Origin: Streptomyces sp. NBC_00461
GTDB taxonomy: Bacteria > Actinomycetota > Actinomycetes > Streptomycetales > Streptomycetaceae
DNA length: 64,000 nucleotides
Reading direction: 5' to 3'
Assembly (NCBI RefSeq): GCF_036013935.1
Contig: NZ_CP107902.1
Coordinates: 186,001 to 250,000, forward strand
A program made the translations under genes and the position numbers. This document shows positions 61,044-64,000 of this stretch, piece after piece (the first letter of the stretch is position 1; each line of letters begins with the position of its first letter). A model generated the notes under the pieces. It was not told the DNA's origin. It saw only the letters and a program-made list of their open reading frames with translations, and made no database searches.

Positions 61044-61391
61044 ATGTTCGATGACCTGCCTCCCGACCGGGAACGGCTCCACGCACTACGGGTGTGGCAC
61101 GCCCTGTGGCTGGGGCGCATCGACCGCAAGATCGCTGCAGTCCGGAAGCAGCAGGCCGGACGGGAACAGGGAGAACGCGCCCGGCCCGACCCCCCGCTCC
61201 GCCTCCCCGGCTGGGGTCCCGACACCCCGCCGACGGCTCCGGCGCTTCATGACCGCATGTGGGGACGTGCTACTGCAGTGTGTCTGCGCCGGGTAGGGCC
61301 TTGGTACTGGTGGGGTCGCCTATTCAACTGTCGCCAGTTCCCCGTGGAACACGCCCTGCCGGTGACTGTGTGTGGTCGCCAGGGTGAATAA
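61044..61391 (+). CDS. hypothetical protein divergent from the ImuB-like gene, C-terminus probably changed
   Basis: 115 residues. Begins MFDDLPPDRERLHALRVWHA and LWLGRIDRKIAAVRKQQAGR, a helical segment I recall from small Streptomyces proteins. From about residue 50 (PPLRLPGWGPDTPP) it no longer looks like them and runs through the first 35-bp direct repeat (WYWWGRLFNCRQ), so the original 3' end may be lost. Shares the SOS-box-like promoter. Confidence 0.5.
   Translation: MFDDLPPDRERLHALRVWHALWLGRIDRKIAAVRKQQAGREQGERARPDPPLRLPGWGPDTPPTAPALHDRMWGRATAVCLRRVGPWYWWGRLFNCRQFPVEHALPVTVCGRQGE
61305..61339. repeat. 35-bp direct repeat, copy 1
   Basis: Starts tactggtggggtcgcctatt and ends caactgtcgccagtt. 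The second copy (61979-62013) differs at two positions. The centre aactg-tcgc-cagtt is an inverted repeat. The two copies flank the gene at 61400-61954. Confidence 0.75.
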
Positions 61392-61399
61392 TCCCCCGC

Positions 61400-61954
61400 A
61401 TGGACCAAGGACTTGCGGCGCTGTTGGGCGCAACGGTCGGCGTTCTCGGCACGGTTGCGGCGTCGGCGATCTCCAGTGGGGCGACTCGGCGGCAGTTGGA
61501 GGGACAAGCCAAGATCGAGCACTCCCAGTGGCGCAGACAACTGCGGCGAGACGCGTACAGCGCCTTCCTGGCCCCTGCCAACGAGTCGCGCAGCGTTCTG
61601 AAGATGGCTGCACGAGCGCTGGTAGGCGGTGCCCCAGATGTGGCGGAGGCTGATCGGCGGCTCCAGATCGCGCAAGATCAGTTGGTTCGAGTGCAAGCAG
61701 CTTGGGCCAGCCTCGCAGTCGAGGGACCCGACTCAGTGGAGCAGGCCGCCCACAGCGTCCACCTGGGGCTCCACTCGATGCACACAACCCTTCTCGCCTG
61801 GCGCGACTCCTCGGGCGCCCCGGATCGCAACGTCAACTTCGTTGAGCGTCACGCCGTCGAAGTGACCATGGTCTCCGAGCGCCTCGGCAGCTTCACGGCG
61901 GCGGCGCGGGCCGCCTTGGACGACGCAGACCTTCCGTCCAGCAGGCGCAGCTGA
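61400..61954 (+). CDS. hypothetical membrane-anchored protein between direct repeats
   Basis: 184 residues. N-terminal hydrophobic segment GLAALLGATVGVLGTVAASA, then a helical domain starting TRRQLEGQAKIEHSQWRRQL and RRDAYSAFLAPANESRSVLK. Common Streptomyces type (short membrane anchor plus helical cytoplasmic domain), function unknown. Confidence 0.6.
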   Translation: MDQGLAALLGATVGVLGTVAASAISSGATRRQLEGQAKIEHSQWRRQLRRDAYSAFLAPANESRSVLKMAARALVGGAPDVAEADRRLQIAQDQLVRVQAAWASLAVEGPDSVEQAAHSVHLGLHSMHTTLLAWRDSSGAPDRNVNFVERHAVEVTMVSERLGSFTAAARAALDDADLPSSRRS

Positions 61955-61978
61955 GGGTCGGCGCAGGCCACGGCAGAC

Positions 61979-62013
61979 TACTGGTGGGCTCGCGTATTCA
62001 ACTGTCGCCAGTT
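61979..62013. repeat. 35-bp direct repeat, copy 2
   Basis: Starts tactggtgggctcgcgtatt and ends caactgtcgccagtt; 33 of 35 identical to copy 1 at 61305-61339, distance 674 bp. Confidence 0.75.
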
Positions 62014-62214
62014 GATCAATCTGGCTCCGGAATCACTACTGACCGTGAAGCTCCTGGCAGGGATCTGGGTGTGGAGCCCATAACGTCGACGGGACGTAGT
62101 ACCGCGTCGTAGTGGCGATGACCGGGCCGTGTTGGCGTCCTTATCCTCAGTGGGTGAGTCTGATCGAGGTGGTTCCTGGGCAGGTCGAGCTCGTCGTTCA
62201 GGGGCGCTGCACCG

Positions 62215-62865
62215 GATTGGGATGCGCGGACGGAGCTGCGGAACACCAGTTTCGTGCAGCTGCTCCTTAGTTCCGGACTTCGCCGGCAGGAGGGTGGGTC
62301 GCTGCTGACGTTCGAGGTTCCGACCCAGCGGCTTCGCTCCGGCCGATACTGCCACGGACGTGTCGCGGGCGCCGTCACCAGGTCGAAGTGCGGGCGAGTC
62401 TTCTACGCCTCTGTCGATGCGGTCGGTCAGGTCGAAGCGTATGTGGCGTCCGAGCGGGCCTGGGCAGTACAGCGCGCTCAGGCCGCGGGCCGCTACGAGC
62501 GGCTTCCTGGGATTCGGCTGCTCACGAAAGTGATCCGTGGCCCGAAGCCGAAGGTCGAGTGGGTAGACCGGGACGGCGTCGCTGGGGCCCGCGAGCTTGG
62601 GCTGCTGGGCTGGCGGGAGCGTCAGTGGCTCTTCCTGGATGGCCCGGAAGGGCCCGAGCCGGCCTGGTTGTGGCTGACCGAGCAAGGGCTGCCGATGCTC
62701 CCGGACCGGTGGAACAGCGCGTTCAGGACCGCGAATCTGCGTTGCGACCAGGTGCTGCTCGCCCCGCCGGAGCGGGTGGTCAAGCGGGAGCTGCGGCTGG
62801 CGGAGGTCCGCGGGAAGAGTCCCTACGCGACCCCTCACGCCGCGCGGCATTTTGTCTCTGCTTAG
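62215..62865 (+). pseudogene. tyrosine recombinase, truncated at both ends
   Basis: Frame from about 62215 (DARTELRNTSFVQLLLSSG) contains LRRQEGGSLLTFEVP with the first catalytic Arg, WLWLTEQGLPMLPDRWNSAF, RLAEVRGKSPYATPHAARHF (H-x-A-R-H) and stops three codons later. The final block with the nucleophile Tyr and the N-terminal domain are absent. A further recombinase begins 91 bp downstream. Confidence 0.8.
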
Positions 62866-62955
62866 TTTCCGTGTAGTGATTGGCTCCAACTGGGTTGATG
62901 GCCTGGGCATTTGGGCTTTGCGCTGAGCCGTGTGGTGTTTCTATTGTCAGCGCCC

Positions 62956-64000
62956 ATGATCTTGAGTTTCTTCTCGTCCCGGGGCTGGGAGTCTTGGGAC
63001 GTCGAGCATCGGCCACTGATCCCCGAGGGGATGCCTGTGCTCGTCGACGACGACCTGTGCTTCGAGGACGGTCCGGCAGCGCCGCGTTCGGCGGCGGTGG
63101 TGAACCGGTGGTTGCGTGAGCTCCCGGCCAGTGGGGCGCCGGCGCCGAGTTCGTGGGAGAACTACGCGCGGGTGGTCAAGGAGTGGATGGAGTTCCTGGC
63201 CGAGCACGGGGTGGGGCTGTTCGACTCGCGGGTGCGGCTGAAGGCCGTGTTGAGCCGGTACGCCGAGCACCGGGCGGCGGGTCCGGTGAAGGCCCGGTTC
63301 GCGGCGACGACGTGGGGCCAGCATATGAGCATCCTGTCGCTGTTCTACCGGTGGTCGATCAACGAGGGATACGCGACGGCCGAGCCGTTCACCTACCGCG
63401 CCGCGCGGGCCCTGTTCGCCGGGACCGGGCGGGAGGTGCGGGTGAATCTGGCGGTCCGCCGCACACCGAAGCCGCACGTGACGATCAAGTACCTGGAGCC
63501 TGACTTCACCGAGCTGTTCCGCAAGGGGCTGCGCGGGCTGGCCCCGGACGGCTCGCAGGACACCGGTTTCCACGGGCGGGAGCTGTCCCGCAACGGGGCT
63601 GTCGGGGATCACGCGCTGGCTACCGGGATGCGGTTGCAGGAATTCACCTATCTGCTTCCCTGGGAGATCCCCGCGCTGCCGCCGGAGCCGACCGCAGCTC
63701 CTATTCCGTTCCCGGTGCCGGCCGGGATCACCAAGGGCAAGAAGTTCCGCACGACGTGGACCTCTTACGAGGCACTGGCAGGGCTGCACGACTACATCGA
63801 GCTGGACCGGGCCGCTACGACGGACGGCTCATTCTGGCGGCCTCCGCGGCGCTGGGGCGAGCCGCTGATGGTGACCGAGCCGGATTCCCGGGGAGGGCTG
63901 ATCAACGGGGTCCGGCGCCCCTGGGAGTCACTGGCTCCGGCCGAGCGGCGCCGGCTGGTCGCTCCGGAGGGCGGTTCGTGTCTGCTGGCGGTGAAGAACG
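62956..64000 (+). CDS. tyrosine recombinase, runs past the window end
   Basis: Starts at ATG 62956; open for 348 codons to the edge. LPASGAPAPSSWENYARVVK, EWMEFLAEHGVGLFDSR and TTWGQHMSILSLFYRWSINE form the core-binding domain, and GDHALATGMRLQEFTYLLPW carries the first catalytic Arg. The H-x-x-R and Tyr blocks must lie beyond 64000. Belongs to the same Streptomyces recombinase group as the truncated copy before it. Confidence 0.85.
   Translation, partial: MILSFFSSRGWESWDVEHRPLIPEGMPVLVDDDLCFEDGPAAPRSAAVVNRWLRELPASGAPAPSSWENYARVVKEWMEFLAEHGVGLFDSRVRLKAVLSRYAEHRAAGPVKARFAATTWGQHMSILSLFYRWSINEGYATAEPFTYRAARALFAGTGREVRVNLAVRRTPKPHVTIKYLEPDFTELFRKGLRGLAPDGSQDTGFHGRELSRNGAVGDHALATGMRLQEFTYLLPWEIPALPPEPTAAPIPFPVPAGITKGKKFRTTWTSYEALAGLHDYIELDRAATTDGSFWRPPRRWGEPLMVTEPDSRGGLINGVRRPWESLAPAERRRLVAPEGGSCLLAVKN

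Overview
The window is high-G+C actinobacterial DNA and reads as Streptomyces. The signs are GC-rich third codon positions, many GTG starts, chains of ATGA/GTGA overlaps, and typical Streptomyces families: XRE/DUF5753 with DUF397, RsbW-like HATPases, DUF6207, PF04672 methyltransferases and secreted HNH-like lipoproteins. It is an accessory region. I count at least ten intact or broken insertion sequences, four tyrosine recombinases or remnants, a split initiator-tRNA sequence, a toxin-antitoxin pair and many frameshifted genes. No core housekeeping operon is present.

Layout. 1-4.2 kb: IS5-type remnant, lipoprotein, PadR regulator with membrane partner, and an IS1380 fragment fused to a broken HNH lipoprotein gene. 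4.7-9.6 kb: regulatory set (zinc-ribbon/HTH protein, sigma-like protein, PF04672 methyltransferase, XRE/DUF5753, DUF397, HATPase). 9.7-11.3 kb: complete DDE insertion sequence. 11.9-16.8 kb: two overlapping tyrosine recombinase genes and a coiled-coil protein, bracketed by the 3' and 5' parts of an initiator tRNA. 16.9-25.8 kb: SRAP/YedK protein, AlbA_2 protein, a three-gene sigma-factor operon, then a DnaE2-type polymerase and an ImuB-like Y-family protein behind a LexA-box-like sequence.

26.8-33.2 kb: FAD-dependent halogenase, cation/proton antiporter, and a compact cyclodipeptide synthase - P450 - methyltransferase operon, a small natural-product locus. 34.3-41.6 kb (minus strand): a YcaO-TfuA RiPP locus. 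It holds an HATPase, very small coupled reading frames, a methyltransferase, a 40-residue candidate precursor with a strong ribosome binding site, a perfect hairpin, TfuA, YcaO, a second methyltransferase and a frameshifted GpsA-like dehydrogenase. I do not recognise the precursor family.

41.6-54.2 kb: GntR regulator with direct-repeat operators; an IS630-type element that appears to carry a serine hydrolase; an XRE gene broken by one stop codon; HAD hydrolase; Fic/Doc-type toxin with antitoxin; an unusually AT-rich membrane protein gene; an IS5-type element with a passenger gene; and Ku. 54.3-64 kb: a second copy of the sigma module in which sigma factor and partner are fused, the intact HNH lipoprotein, a SnoaL-like protein, a broken ImuB-like gene with its own LexA-box-like sequence, a small gene between 35-bp direct repeats, a truncated integrase, and a further integrase running off the end.

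Three themes recur: peptide-derived specialised metabolism (cyclodipeptide and thioamide-type RiPP loci), DNA-damage tolerance (SRAP, DnaE2, two ImuB-like genes, Ku), and heavy rearrangement by mobile elements. All family assignments come from reading motifs and from memory of the families; no search was run.
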